Assembly: GCA_048013815.1 (NCBI GenBank)
Contig: CM106586.1
Span: 23,870,001-23,934,000 of the forward strand
DNA length: 64,000 nucleotides
Source of the DNA: Setoptus koraiensis
Taxonomy: Eukaryota; Arthropoda
Reading direction: 5' to 3'
The notes beneath the pieces were generated by a model that was not told where the DNA came from, searched no databases, and worked only from the letters and a program-made list of their open reading frames with translations. The position numbers were made by a program, and so were the translations under genes. Of the stretch, positions 35,696 through 51,180 are shown one piece after another. The stretch's first letter is position 1. The number at the start of each line of letters is the position of its first letter.

Positions 35696-38600
35696 ATGAC
35701 CAAAGTGGCAACAGACAACAACACTAACTCAGGTGACAGTAACAACAATACAACTACGACCATTATGTTGGATAACAGTACAAAAACAAAACAACATCAA
35801 TACCAACAACAGCAAAAACAACAGCAAGACAATAGCGATCATTTCATCTGCCAGCAGCCACCAGATCAGAGTCTGAATCAGAGCTCATCCATGGATGAGG
35901 CCATTGGAAACGGGGAACAAAAACAGCAACAACAACAATACCATCGGAATAGTGGCTCAAACAGGAGAACCTCAATATCACAAAGGATAAAGACTGTAGT
36001 TCAGCGTGCATTCAAAAAAGGTAAGCTCCATAGGGCTCGTTTATCACATTAATTAATCTATTAATTTTCTTTCATGACGCATGCCATACCAGCCTGCCAG
36101 CCTCCTTTTCGTCGGTGCTTTTCTACCTTGATATTATACACCTGCACACATACACATTGAGCTATAGTTATAAATAGTGCCCATGTTATAAAGTTATGAC
36201 CAGCTCATATACACTGTAATTGTATGCATGTCACGTCGTCTAATCTGGTCGTGTCGCCGTTACATTATAGGTGGCCCTTCTCTATTTATGATATGCCTCA
36301 TACATTACATAACATATCAACAACAAGACAGTACTGGCTTGTGTACCTTTGTGTGCTCGGTTAGTGTGGTGATATTGCTACCGATGCGAGTGATATATAA
36401 GTGGTACAGTTTATTCTTGCCCACCACTCACTACTGGGGCCTGCTATATATAATTTGCTTTGGTTCGGTTCGATTCATTTCATTGCGTTTCTGTGTTTTA
36501 TTTGCTTCTTGGTCTTGTCAGGTCTCGTCCAGTTTAGCCTGTCGAAAAACAACAAGCTGGCCACGAGATTGATAATCTTTGGTGTTGTTGGCGCTCTGTT
36601 ATAGGGCCACATTTGTGTGTATGCCAACTGGTGCTCTTACATAAATTCTTCTAAAACATAAACAAGCTTTTATGTGAGCAAGCCGAGCTTTCAGCAAGCC
36701 AACGACCAGTGTCATTATCTCTCGGCTCAGTTGTTGTTCAATATAGTCTCTATTCTATGCTGTTGTCGATGGTACAAAGCAAGCGTTAACAGTGACAACA
36801 GATACATTAGACAGGCAAAGCTCGAGTGAAAAAGATGGACAAACAAGGCGCCCCTTCTCGCTTGTCGCTTTGAACGCCTCTTGTTTCTTTTATGGCGCCT
36901 GACAAGCCAGTCTACTATTATTCTTTTCTCATTGCACCCACTCTAAGATACATACAATCCAACAAACAATAGAATGCTACGGTGGCCGTAAAGGGGCGCC
37001 TATCGGTGGTGTTGCAATACAGCAGCAGCAGCAGCATTAGCGCTTGCTCTAACCAAAGTCGCCACCAAGTCTTAGCAACCAGATTGTTATGCCGAGGTTG
37101 TTTTGATGCGTTTAGTACAGTTACATACATGCACCTATACTAAATGCAGTGAACGGATATAAATGCTAAATGTAGCAAACAACGGGCACGGATAATTTTT
37201 GCACATGACCAGATAGAAAGGGATTTGTCCAAGTCAAACATAAGACTACCAGATGCTGCTGGCAAGACTTGGCCAAATCGCCACTTTTTTTGCTTGTTCA
37301 TGGGCACTCGCACTAGACAGAAGCAGTTAATTTGAATGGGTGATGCGCATGGTTACAAAATGGTTTGTTCCCAGAATTACGTAACACAACTACTACTAAC
37401 GTTCATGCATGCTGTCGAAACTGAATGGCGAATCGTCTAGACCGTTCAACCAATGCAACCAGACGCTCTTCGTGCCCCACTGAATGTTGACGTCTTTGAC
37501 TTGTCTCACCTGATCACTAGATATTGCCATCAACTTGTTTATTTTTATTTATTTTTGGTTCGAGCTATAGAGCAAATCATTCATTTGTGTGTAAATAAAG
37601 TGAACTAAATAGATAAATGTGCAAAATGGAGTCATCACCAAATCACCAATCGAACAATATTGCACGTATGTAGTACATCTTTTAATCAATCTCGACAACA
37701 TCTCCATTTCGAACTACAACTATAAAATATAACATTTAATATAAAATATTGAACAGATAGAAAATTAATCCAATAATCTTTTTTCTCTCATTTGCGACCT
37801 GAATAATAATAATAACAATAATAATAATGATTATAATAACAACAACAAAGAATCAAAATTGGACAATCTTGAGGCCATAATAAACGATAGTGCATTGAAA
37901 TTGTTGCAACAAAAAGAGATCATCTTCAAACAGAATACCCTCCAATTGGAGGCACTTTGCAAGAAGACAAGATTCTCAAAAAGAGAATTAAAGTGGCTAT
38001 ATAGCGGCTGGAAAGTTGCTTGCACCGATGGTTACGGTTGTGGACCAGAGGGTTGTACAGGTGAAACTTACGGGTAAGTATCAACTCTAGTATAATTAGC
38101 GCGCATATAATTAATCAAAATGTCATAAAATATATAGTTATACAAACAGCAGAGCAGAGGTGATCAAACAAAACAAAAACAGAAAATTGGCTGCAAATTG
38201 GATGCATTGTAAATGCGCGCGCCCAAAAATTTTTCAAGATCCATTCAGACGTTTAGCTTCGTGTGGCTTCTATACGCTTTGTTTATTATTTCCTGATCAT
38301 TATTATTTTATCATTTAAAAGAATATTTGATGAGTCATTTGAATGGCCGCATGATGCATACAAAATTTTTCGATCAATGAATTTTATTTTTAATCAGCCG
38401 TAATGGTAGCAATAGTAATTGTAAAGTCGCAATGCAAAATAGAGCTAGCAACAGTAACAATAGAGGAATGATCTAGTTAAAATTGAAATTTGTATCACTA
38501 AATGATGTTCGTCAATCAATCACTTCTATCATTCTGATCATTCTTTGTGAGAATAATGTTTAAGAACCACTATCATCATTACTACTGTTTCCCTTCCCTT

Positions 38601-39988
38601 CCCCTCCCTACCCTTCGTCCTAAATGTATCACATTACATCATCCGTCGAAAAATCCACTATTCCGTCCTATATTCTATACCTACTCTCAACCTTCAACTC
38701 GTTTGATGTGACACCTTGTCGCTCAATCAAATCGCAATTGACATAAAAAAACAAACACCTGAACATTCATGAATTTTACATTATTCATACCAACCAATCA
38801 ACCGATTATACCAACTGAATTCATCCTGAATAATGAATGAAATATTTATTTGTTACCAACAAATGATGATAATTGCACGCATACTGTGCGCCCGATTATC
38901 ATCCGATGCTGACTGAATCATACAAATCGAAATGACTTCAATTATTACTACTACTACCGTTCCCGAAAATCCGTTAAAAAAACAAACAAACCATAACCAA
39001 CATTAAACGAACTGATATAACAAAACTACCTGTTTGTTGCTCTGATTGTTTTCGAATACAATCATAATGACTTATATAATGACTGTATACACAAATCACA
39101 TATCATATCTATTATGAAAAACCAATATTCTCACAAGTTCCTTATCTTTATCGTCTGCCTATTACGGAATCATCAACGAGAACCAATTTCAACAAATTTA
39201 TTCTCAATTCTTCCCATACGGGGGTGAGTATTGCCACGAGTTAGCTGATCCGATGGTCTCTCATTATAAATAATAAAGGGCCTTCGTGATCCTACTGTAT
39301 CTCATTTTGTGATTCATCAATTAACCTGCCAAGTCACCGATAGAATTAGAATAGCGTCCCACAATAACGTGAAACTTCATTCCTCTTTACTATTCGAATG
39401 GAACTTCCTGAAAAAAAACTATGCTCAACATATTTCAAGGTGATTGTACCTTCTACGCGAAATACGTTTTCCAAACAATGTTCGGAGAGGCTCTTATCCG
39501 CAATGGAGGCTTCATAACATTTACAGATTATGCGCTCTCTCTATCTAATTTGTTACGAGGTTCTATAGATGACAAGATCAAGTGAGTTATCAGATTCTCC
39601 CATCAAGCATTAATTATCTCTTGTCAATCATCTTGTGTCTTCATTTAATCTAACTCTCTCGTTTTTCATTTCTCATGTATATGTTCCTATTTTCTATACT
39701 ATAAATAGTTTCGTGTTCCGATTATATGATCTCAATAATGACAACGTTCTCACCATTGACGAGATTTCAAGAATATTCTTTGCCATCTATCGTTTGTTAG
39801 GTGACAATGTTGACATAAAACACGACCAAGCTACCTACGAGGCACAAGCTAGCAAATTATTCGACAAGATAGATCTAGAGGGATGTGGCTATATAACACA
39901 AGAGCAATTTTTTAATTATTGCAAAAAGGATGACACAATAGTAAAGACGATTAAAACATTGGAAATGTCTATCATATCAAATGCTTAA
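35696..39988 (+). CDS. KChIP-like EF-hand calcium sensor (Kv channel-interacting protein family)
   Basis: Family members bind the N-terminus of Kv4 potassium channels and modulate surface expression and inactivation. Proposed exons are 35696-36020, 37851-38073, 39168-39223, 39440-39581 and 39709-39988 (341 residues, in frame). The start is the ATG at 35696. The first exon is a Gln/Asn-rich low-complexity tail. The family core follows: LEALCKKTRFSKRELKWLYSG, NENQFQQIYSQFFP, LSNLLRGSIDDKI, RLYDLNNDN and a tail like KDENIMRSMQLFD. Only EF3 (DLNNDNVLTIDE) has a full calcium loop; EF2 is degenerate and EF4 has Gln at position 12. Intron 2 has a good gtaagt donor, but the acceptor implied by homology reads CGG|AATC, not AG. 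Residues CTDGYGCGPEGCTGETYG just before it are an insertion relative to insect relatives. A polyadenylation signal lies near 40224. Confidence 0.82.
36021..37850 (+). other. Intron 1 of the KChIP gene
   Basis: 1.8 kb intron between the Gln/Asn-rich first exon and the first EF-hand exon, ending in an AAC/AAT-rich stretch before AAAG|AATC. In relatives alternative first exons are common, so one could hide here. I found no other convincing start exon. Confidence 0.55.
38074..39167 (+). other. Intron 2 of the KChIP gene, with non-AG 3' end
   Basis: 1.1 kb, starting gtaagtatc and ending cctattacgg before AATCATCAACGAG. The 3' dinucleotide is GG in this assembly. AT-rich, no exon-like stretch recognised inside. 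Confidence 0.5.
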
Positions 39989-41479
<1,491 letters not shown>

Positions 41480-44400
41480 TCGACCGACTGTTCCACAAAA
41501 TTAACAAACAAAAATAAGAAATAGAGCCGTAAAAAGCCTTTAGGCTAGCACTTTCTTCTTCCCCCTTCCGTACCCCCCCATTTTCTTTTTTTTCCATTCG
41601 AAAGTCAGATATTCAGTAGTTCGCGACTACTAGTACGATTATTCTGGAGGAAATCTGTGGCGTAACGGCTGCTACTAATACACAGAAAGAAAAAGCTAAG
41701 CTCGTATAAAGAAAAAAAAAAATGCTAGTCAGCTAGAAATTAAGATAAACCGCTAAATGTAAAGAATGATCAGCTGTGATTTCGTTTATCGTCGTTTCCT
41801 TACATACGATCGAATTCTGGACTGTCCCCTAACTGCTCCCTTCGCTAAAAAGCTGCTTGAAATATAAGTTTTTTTGTGTAACTATCAAAAAAAGCTGGCA
41901 GCTAAAATCTTATTAATTATTAGACGAAAGATTTTTGAATTTTTAAATAAATATATTTATTTAACTTAGACATGAAACCATGTTTACTTGGCCGAAAGCT
42001 ACAGAGACTAAATAAAATTGCTAGCTAATAAGCTTTGAGAGGCGCTAGACAGACAGTCATAACACGCAAAGCAAGCCACGAATAAAATCAACAATACATA
42101 ATATGAGTGCAGATGACTGTAAGCCCCGACGAAAGCGCGCCCGAGAACAACACTATCCGTATATAAGGATGCATGGAGTAGAGGAAAATCTGAAAAACAG
42201 ATGCTTTTCGAGGGCTATATTTAAAAAATTAACCGCTATACTCTTATAAAACTAATCAAAAGAGCACTAAACAGGAGAAAAGACATTGGGTACTCTCACC
42301 AAAGAAAAAAGTCTTAAAAAATAACGCCTAACTACAACGAAAAACAAAACCTATAAACTATAAAACAACTAATTACTCAACAACTCCAAAACAAATTAAA
42401 CAATACGAAGCTCTACAAGGTGCATCCAATAATAAAAAGATATAATATCGAGAAAGCATAGAGAAGTTAACAAAACAATAGCTTAGACTCCACAACAGTT
42501 AGGATAAAAAGAAAAGACTCACAAAAACCTTATCAAAAGAAAGAAAATGAAAAAAAAAAAAAAACACCCCCCCCACAATAACCAAAGATAGAACATGCTG
42601 TTTTTTATTCCTGTACCAATTTCCCTCTTAGCACAATAATTCAAAATTGTTAACATCTGAACAAACATCATTAACGAAGATAACCAGACATTATATAGCG
42701 CAGCACATAGTCCATTACATAAACGCAATTTTACCTTTCCTGAAAGATCACACTGATATAATCTCTGATACCTGATGAAGGTAGTCAGCTGGGGAAAGAT
42801 GTATGAAAAGGAGAATACTGAAGGCGGTGGGATTGCATCAAGGCAAGATGACCCAATACAAAAGGCTCTTCTTTGTTTTTGGGTTAGTAGTAATGCACAT
42901 CAATGAGAAAATTTCGCGTTGTTCCCATCGAGACAATAAAAAGCATATAAAAAAATTAACTTATAACAAAAGAATATATATATAAATTGATATACAGAAC
43001 AAAAAAAACTCATGTAGGACAAATTTTTTTTTCCCATAGATATTCACAATAATCATTAAGCAAACAAAAAAACATTGGGTGGAGGTAAAATCCTATGAAC
43101 AACAAAAAAGATACAAAAATGGTAACTAGAACGAAAAAAAACACATCACAATATAACACTAAACGAAAAAGACAACAATTAAACTCAAAAACAATGGAAA
43201 CACGAAAAGCAACCCGCGTTACCATAAAAACAAGCCACATCATTCACGCCCCCTCAAGATAATTCGAGAATTACACAAGATCCACAACAAAACTTTACGA
43301 ATTCTTTATTAAAATAAACACAGCAAATCCTCAATGCTTCACCATCGATAATTCCTTGCGACACGAGGAATATTATTTGGAGGAACAAATAATAGTTTAT
43401 CGTGCGAAGCAAATATCTGAGTTCTGAGATTGGTGTGATCGTCAGGGAGAAAGAACAAAAAAAGTAGCCTAATATATCGGTAAAAAAAAATTATTAATCG
43501 GAGGAACATAGCCAGAAGTATTAAAACCGACTAAAATACTAAAATATTACTAAACAGCAAGAAAACAATTATCTGTAATTCTTTAGATAATCTGTTTATT
43601 TGGAAAAACATGAAGTAGACGAGCTTCTATTACTAAAAGCCAATAAAAAATTAATAGGTACCACGTAATTGTGTGCGTCCGGACAGCATATAAAAACCTA
43701 CAAGAGTAAATGAAAAACCACAAACTAACTATCACCACACTATCAACAAACTACCCAATATACCACAAAACACGACGCATAAACAATCTGCCCCACCACC
43801 TCACCAACCTCGAAGCCCCATCACAAATACAATAACAACCCCCCCCTCCACCCCCCCCCACCACAAGTCCCCCAACCCCACTACCCCCTAAACCCCCCGT
43901 CCCCCACCACAACCCAACCCCCACCCCACCACCCCCCCCCGCCATCATGGCCCATACCCACTCCCACCCCCCTACGCCACCCCACCCCACCCACCCACAC
44001 CCCCCACCCCGATCCGCCACACACCCCCACCCCCCACATCTATCCCTACCAACAAACCAATCAACAACTATCAACAACCAACCCCTCCCACCTACAACCC
44101 ACACACACCCCACAACAATTAAAAAACTCCAACACCCCAACCCCCAACACGTCGAAAAAAATTGGCAAAGAACTCGAACAACAACAACAACCACACCCAC
44201 CAACAAGAAAATAAAAATAAAAAGACCAAAAAACTAACAAAGTAAAAACACCAAAAACACCGACAACCTACACAGAACAAATAAAAAAATAATAATTCGC
44301 CAACATACAACCAAAAAAAAAAAGTATAACTTCAACTCACTGAGAAAACCAACAACAACCGAAAAAACTACAAATCCCAAAAGAACCGAAACCTACAAAA

Positions 44401-45008
44401 GATGCCCCCCCCCCAAATCCCAAATCCCTAACGCCAACCCACATTCCCCACTGCGAGTGCATAGACCAACCGTCCCACCCCCATCCGGCCCCACCCCTGA
44501 TAAGTCCTCCACCATGACACCCTGCACCTAAAACAATTCCTACCCCCCCCCAGCCCAGAACCATCCTCCAACACCCTCCCCTACCACCCCCACCTACGCA
44601 AACAACAGCACGCCCAACCTACCCCCCCACCCCCAACTCCACAACAAATCCACGACCTCCACCACCCCACCCAAACAAAGACCCCAAGAACGCTATACTA
44701 CCCACACACACCCCACAACACAACACCCCCACCCCCCCGCCCATAAACACACCTACAAGGCCACCCCCCCACCCACCCCATGCCCCCCGAAAAAAATACA
44801 AAATCAGCCCCCAACTATCTTCAAGACCCACCACTGAGTTCATCATAATAGTTCCAAACAATAATTGAGGTAGCCGACACCCCCCCCCTAATTTATTGTC
44901 ACACCAAATGAGACAAACGAATATGATATAAGACGACAAATAATTATAAATTGTGATAGCACCGAATTTCTAAAACTATGCACACGGAAGTATTTTTTTT
45001 TTTGTCAG

Positions 45009-45154
45009 GATCAGACAATTTCATTCATCGTTTCCGCCTCATATCGTCCGTCGAGCCATCGTCTGTCCCGGATTATCGTCCGACGCCCATTAGAGTTACA
45101 ATGTCATCACGGGTTATTCCTGGCAATATCGGCGCTTTCCTTGTTTATCCTTAG
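45009..45154 (+). CDS. Possible terminal coding exon, unrecognised
   Basis: A poly-T run ending gtcag (45008) precedes a frame, starting with two leftover bases, that stays open for 47 codons to TAG at 45152-45154. Wording such as NFIHRFRLISSVEPSS and MSSRVIPGNIGAFLVYP looks like protein rather than translated noise. This island has normal base composition inside a poor-quality stretch. No family recognised and no upstream partner exon found. Confidence 0.2.
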
Positions 45155-45930
45155 AACTCTTTTGTTACCAACAACAGGTAATCAGAGGACTACAACAGGC
45201 AAAACGAGCGAGGTAGGAGAGAGACTTTTCTTGTTGCCACCTAACAACACTATTATGCAGAAGTAAGCTTATACTCAATTTATAATCAATCACTGAAAAT
45301 AGAATATTGAAAATATGTATTTTTGTTGCCAATTATATTTTCAATATTTCTGAAGTAAAATAAGGAATTACAATAATCGTTTTTTTTGGTGGGTGTGGTA
45401 TTGCGGGGTTTGGGTGTTCAAGATTAACCGATATAACGCAATAAAATGAAGCAAGGGCAGGACCCGCTAATAGTATAATATGGAATAAAATAAATATTTT
45501 TCGGCCATTAAATTGAGAAGGGTCAAGAGAATGGCTATCAGAATACTGTACAGTTGCTATAATAATAAAAAATAATTTAATCTTACAAAATTTATATCCA
45601 CCGGGTTGGTCGGCACAGTGTATATTAAATTATGGTATAACAATGCTGGAATTTATGTAATTGAATCAAATATTACTATAGTTCGTTTTATTAAATCATT
45701 TGCTTTTTCACACCACAAAATATCAGTTTAGTGGCAGAAACCTATTTGGAAGTCATTGTTCTCAAGAATGGAGTTCAAAAATTAATTAATCACTTCGCTG
45801 TTTTTAAGGAAAAAAATAAAAATCAAACATTAAAAAAATAAATAAAAAAAAAAATAAAAGTAAAGAATAAAAAGAAAGGAAAAAAAATAAAAAAAAAAGA
45901 AAAGAAATAAAAAAAAAAAAAAAAACAAAA

Positions 45931-45972
<42 letters not shown>

Positions 45973-47100
45973 AAAAAAAAAAGCATGACTACAAATTAAA
46001 ATGCTAATAAAAAAACACGAGATAAAGAAATTATTCACATCAAGCAATAAGGCCTCGTGCTATCAAATCTACTTAATCCTTGCCGGCCGCTTAAAACAAG
46101 GGCAATTCAATATATAAAAGGCTAACCATACAAAGATCAAAAATGGACAATATAAAAAGCCAAAAGAAAAAAACCAAACAAATAACTGAAAATAAACTAA
46201 CATTAGAAAATATTATCAAAAAATACAACAGTATACAACGACGCGAAATGAAACCGAATTTTTCCCCATCCCCCACAATTTCATCCCTTATCAAATTCAA
46301 AACCCTCACTCCACACACACACACCAATTTTCCACAAAACAAAGTTTTTTTTGGGGGGGCTCATCAAAAATAGAACACGATAAGCCTCATCGGAGGGGTG
46401 CTCTCGCCCATATCAAAAGAATATTTTTATCCCAAGTGAAGGTATATAGAATGATTAGTTTTTATACCCCCTTGGCTATAAAAGTAAAATCTACGTGCTA
46501 TGACCGTTTAGGGAAGGACTAACACCTAAAAAAAAAAAAAAAAACCTTTTAAAAACCTAGGGACTAAAAAATGCCAGGTTGTATAAATATATTAATATAT
46601 TTTTTTTAACCACAAGTGAAAAGATACCAACACAAGACTTAATAACTAAAATTTTCTATATATCTAAGAAAAAAACTATCTAAATTAATACAATCAAAAC
46701 AAAACTAAAATCAATTTATTAGTGTTCAATAGTAAACGCTATCCTAAAAACAATAAGAAAAAGAAATTAGGCAAAATAAACCACGTGATAGCTATCCATC
46801 TCACAACCATAGCGAAACCATCAAATATACAGAGTTGTACAGGCTTTCTCTGCCAAAATTTGAACAATAGGAAGTTGATAGATAGGGATTTTTGTACATT
46901 AAAAATAAAATATCTATATCAAATTCACTTCACTGAAAGGAAATGAAGAAATCTAAAAAGCGAGCGTTTTTTGGGGTTGATGGTATTATTTTGGGGGGTT
47001 GGGGGGTGGGTTTGGGTTTTGGGGTGGTTGGTCGATGTTTTAGGCCTCTCAAAAACTCCCATGGCTGGTTGTTTTCCGTCGGTACTAGTTCCGTACGCTT

Positions 47101-47213
47101 TTCATTTTTTTTTATATTATTTTTCATTTATTTTTTTTTTTTTTTTATATTTTTTTTTTTTTTTTTTTTTGTTTTTTTTTTTAATATGTTTTTTTTTTTT
47201 TTTTTTTTTTTTT

Positions 47214-47250
<37 letters not shown>

Positions 47251-47259
47251 CTTTTTTTT

Positions 47260-47313
<54 letters not shown>

Positions 47314-47467
47314 TTTTTTTTTTTTTTTTTTTTTTGTTTTGTTTTTTATTTTTTCTATTTACTGTTTTTCGTCCTTTCAATTCTTTTTATTTATTTTTTT
47401 TTTTTTTTTTATTTATTTTTTTTTTTTTTTATTTTTTTTTTTTTTTTTTAAAAAATTATTTTTATTT

Positions 47468-47503
<36 letters not shown>

Positions 47504-47514
47504 TAATAAATTAT

Positions 47515-47551
<37 letters not shown>

Positions 47552-47560
47552 TTCTTAATT

Positions 47561-47620
<60 letters not shown>

Positions 47621-47786
47621 TTTTTTTTTTATAAAATTTTTTTTTATTTTTTTTTTTTTTTTTTCTATTTTTTTTTTTTATTTTGTTTTTTTTTGCTTTT
47701 TTTTTTTTGGTCCTTTTTGTTGACTTTTGTCTTATTTTTTTTCTTTTTTATTTTTCCCTTTTTTTAAATTATTTTTTTGTTTTTTT

Positions 47787-47817
<31 letters not shown>

Positions 47818-47865
47818 GTTTTTTTTTTTTTTTTTTTGTTTTTTTTTGTTTTTTTTGTCCTTGTT
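47101..47865. repeat. Poly-T dominated tract
   Basis: About 770 bases, nearly all T with scattered A, C and G. Likely a sequencing or assembly artefact, since no genuine tract of this length and purity is expected. Confidence 0.85.
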
Positions 47866-50680
47866 AAATCCCCAGTGATTAATCCTGTATTATCCGCATA
47901 CGAGTTAATCTTCCGTTAAAGATTGCAATATGTTCCCCAACCTTATTTACAACAAACGGTTATATTTTCCATCTTTATCATTGCTGTAGTTCGTTTATAT
48001 ATATCTTATGAATAGGTTTTTACCTTTTTAAACAAATTATATACAAAATTTTTTGTTTATAAATACTTATTCATTCTTTCCCTAGGAGATACAATAAATA
48101 TTATACTATACATTTTTATTTAAATTCCCGCGAGGCTTCCCAAAGCATAGGTAAAAGAAAAACACAATCCCAGTAAACCTTTATTAGAAAGGGCAAAAAA
48201 TGTTTTTTCGGCGTAAAAATAAAAATATAATTAAAGAAAAAATATATATTATTGGATAAGTACTAAATATTTGTGAGTTCCTCCGGCTATCGCCTCGTCT
48301 TCGGAATATAGCTTCGAAAAACTAGCTAAACTAAAACAAAAGAACAAATCAAAAACAAACTAAATTAAAAACTATGATAACTTTTTTATAAAATAAAAAT
48401 TTAAAACTAATTAAAAAAAATTAAAAATACTAAACAAAAACCAATGTTCTCGGTTGGTTATTTCCAACCCAATAAGTGAACCAAAACTACTTAAATCGTA
48501 CAAACTTAGTGTTCACGATAACTCCTAAACTAGTGAACTAGATTCGGAACAATGAAAAACGGAGAGAGTACACACACCTTCGTTTAGTATCGAAAGATAG
48601 GAAATTTATTTATTTGAAATAAAATTTAAATGATTTAAAAAAAATATAATAATTTAAAAAATAACCTCAATACACCCTCAATGATGTACAATTTGGGCCC
48701 CTATTAACGGATATTTAAAATATAAATGGGCTCTTTTAATAAAGTTATTCTATTGTAATCTATTATGAGTAAAAAATGAAAAACTAAATAAAAAAAAAAA
48801 AAATAAGTAATATAGCAACCCTATGTCAATAAAGTAATCATAAGTATAGGTGAAACACCGCCTTAATTATAAGCCATTTAAATGCTATACTAAAAAAACA
48901 TCAACAACAAAAAAAACCAATGCCAATAATATAACAAAAACAAAAAATAACCCCTTTTTTTTTTCTTTTATTAACATGGTCCAGCCATAAATTTATTCAT
49001 TAAATTAATATATATTCATTAATTAGTCTTTCTTTCAGCCCTATGTGCCACAAACTAATAAAAAATTTATCAAGCATAAATATAATCCAAAATCATTAAC
49101 AATAATTATCTCTGCCCCTAGTTACGATCCGGATTACACGAGTAAATTCATTTAGTTACTCTTATAAACTACGGAATCCAAAAGTTCATAAAACCAATTA
49201 CACAACTACAAATAACTTATCAAAACTTTAAACTTAATTAATAATTCATTTTTCTTTTCACAAACTACCTACTCACTTTTTTAAGCGTCTAGTCTTTTCA
49301 CTCTTGCTCTCTATCAAAACACTTTTATTTCCTTATCTACCACCCAGTAATTTATACTCTAACTGTGTCTAAACTTATACATATCAATTTAATCAAGTTT
49401 CTCAACCTTCTTCAACACAATAATCAACATTATACTTTTATAGCCCGGACTCAATATATTTTAAAAAAAACCTTTTTTATTTTTTGAACATCGTTTTTAA
49501 AACAACTAGGGCACATGAAGGACCCTAGAATTATGATACCTACCTCAATGGGTATAGCGATATAAATTTGGTTTGTATAGGTGGGAGGCTAAACATTGTA
49601 TTATATTACACAGCAATCAAAAAGAAAATGAACAGATAAATATCAAAAGAAAATAAATAAAGATAGAAAAAAAAAAAAGGTAGGATGATTAAATTTTTTA
49701 TAGGATCCACCTACCCGTCTTCATCATCACCTCAGGCTATTTCACCCCGAAAAAATTTCTTTCTTTACACCTAAATGAGCCACGAGCTTAGTCCATACCT
49801 AGTAATAATTTATTTTCCCTTTTAGACCTTTTTTCAATTTTTGATTACACTATTTGCACTTCTATTTTTTGTTTCCTTACTTGTTTTCTGTTTTTTTTTT
49901 TTTTCATTATACCCACATACTCTTTACTGCATTTTCCCTCCCATCCCATAACTAAAATCCCCACAGCTTACCTCTTTTTAATCCTTTCTCTTTATTCTTC
50001 TTAACGATTTTTGCCATTTATTCTTTATATGTTAATTTCACCTCCCCCTACCCTTCCATAAACCTGTTCTCATCCCCCCTTCTTTACCAATTCCACTGGC
50101 TTGTTTTTCCTTCCCTCTACACTCTTACCTTTTTCCATCCACATATTTTTCCAATTTATAATACCGACTTATATTCACCTTCTTGCTCTTCATAAACGAC
50201 ATTAACCATCTCACCAAAATCACCAATAAATTACTTCGTAAATATTCACACTCCTTTTCTACACAAATTTTGACCATCAACTATATTTTAGCCCTTCGCA
50301 TCACTTATTTCGATACATAGTATTCTTCAACTTCGATGTCTTAGTTTATTACTTTCATCCCTCCATTGGTGCTCCCGCTAGAACACAATACGCATCAACG
50401 CTAGGGCGTGGGCAAAATTGAATATATAAAATAGTTCACGAATTGGGGATCCTAAATAAAGCAACTATCAGAACTAAATAAAATAATATTGTTTAGATAA
50501 AAATAAATAACTTTATTACAAACGGAAATATTTAGAGCAAAAATATTTCAAATTAAAAAGAAAAATACACATAATAAAGCAAACAAAAAACTTACACACC
50601 AATTAAACACAGATTTAAATATAATCAAAATCACCACTTCATAACACCAAAAACAGAAAATTTCCTATACCAATATGAGG

Positions 50681-51180
50681 NNNNNNNNNNNNNNNNNNNN
50701 NNNNNNNNNNNNNNNNNNNNNNNNNNNNNNNNNNNNNNNNNNNNNNNNNNNNNNNNNNNNNNNNNNNNNNNNNNNNNNNNNNNNNNNNNNNNNNNNNNNN
50801 NNNNNNNNNNNNNNNNNNNNNNNNNNNNNNNNNNNNNNNNNNNNNNNNNNNNNNNNNNNNNNNNNNNNNNNNNNNNNNNNNNNNNNNNNNNNNNNNNNNN
50901 NNNNNNNNNNNNNNNNNNNNNNNNNNNNNNNNNNNNNNNNNNNNNNNNNNNNNNNNNNNNNNNNNNNNNNNNNNNNNNNNNNNNNNNNNNNNNNNNNNNN
51001 NNNNNNNNNNNNNNNNNNNNNNNNNNNNNNNNNNNNNNNNNNNNNNNNNNNNNNNNNNNNNNNNNNNNNNNNNNNNNNNNNNNNNNNNNNNNNNNNNNNN
51101 NNNNNNNNNNNNNNNNNNNNNNNNNNNNNNNNNNNNNNNNNNNNNNNNNNNNNNNNNNNNNNNNNNNNNNNNNNNNNNNN
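50681..51180. other. Assembly gap of 500 N
   Basis: Exactly 500 unknown bases, the conventional size for a gap of unknown length. It cuts the SLC6 gene. Confidence 1.

Larger units (their letters stand above)
41600..50680. other. Low-complexity, probably unpolished sequence up to the assembly gap
   Basis: From about 41.6 kb the sequence changes character: A-rich with expanded homopolymers, then a C-rich tract (about 43735-44890), a pure-A tract (about 45800-45990), a T tract of some 770 bases (47100-47870) and A/T-rich text to the N block. Shifts in composition with no coding signal and homopolymer expansion are what a single uncorrected long read or a collapsed low-coverage contig end would give. 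Frames made of Phe, Lys or Pro here are artefacts. Only about 44990-45300 looks like ordinary sequence. Confidence 0.75.

Noticed and set aside
43751..44939. Gly/Val-rich and Pro/His-rich frames
   Set aside because: They arise from the C-rich low-complexity tract in poor-quality sequence.
46943..47919. Poly-Phe frames up to 185 codons
   Set aside because: Translations of the T tract. No real protein.
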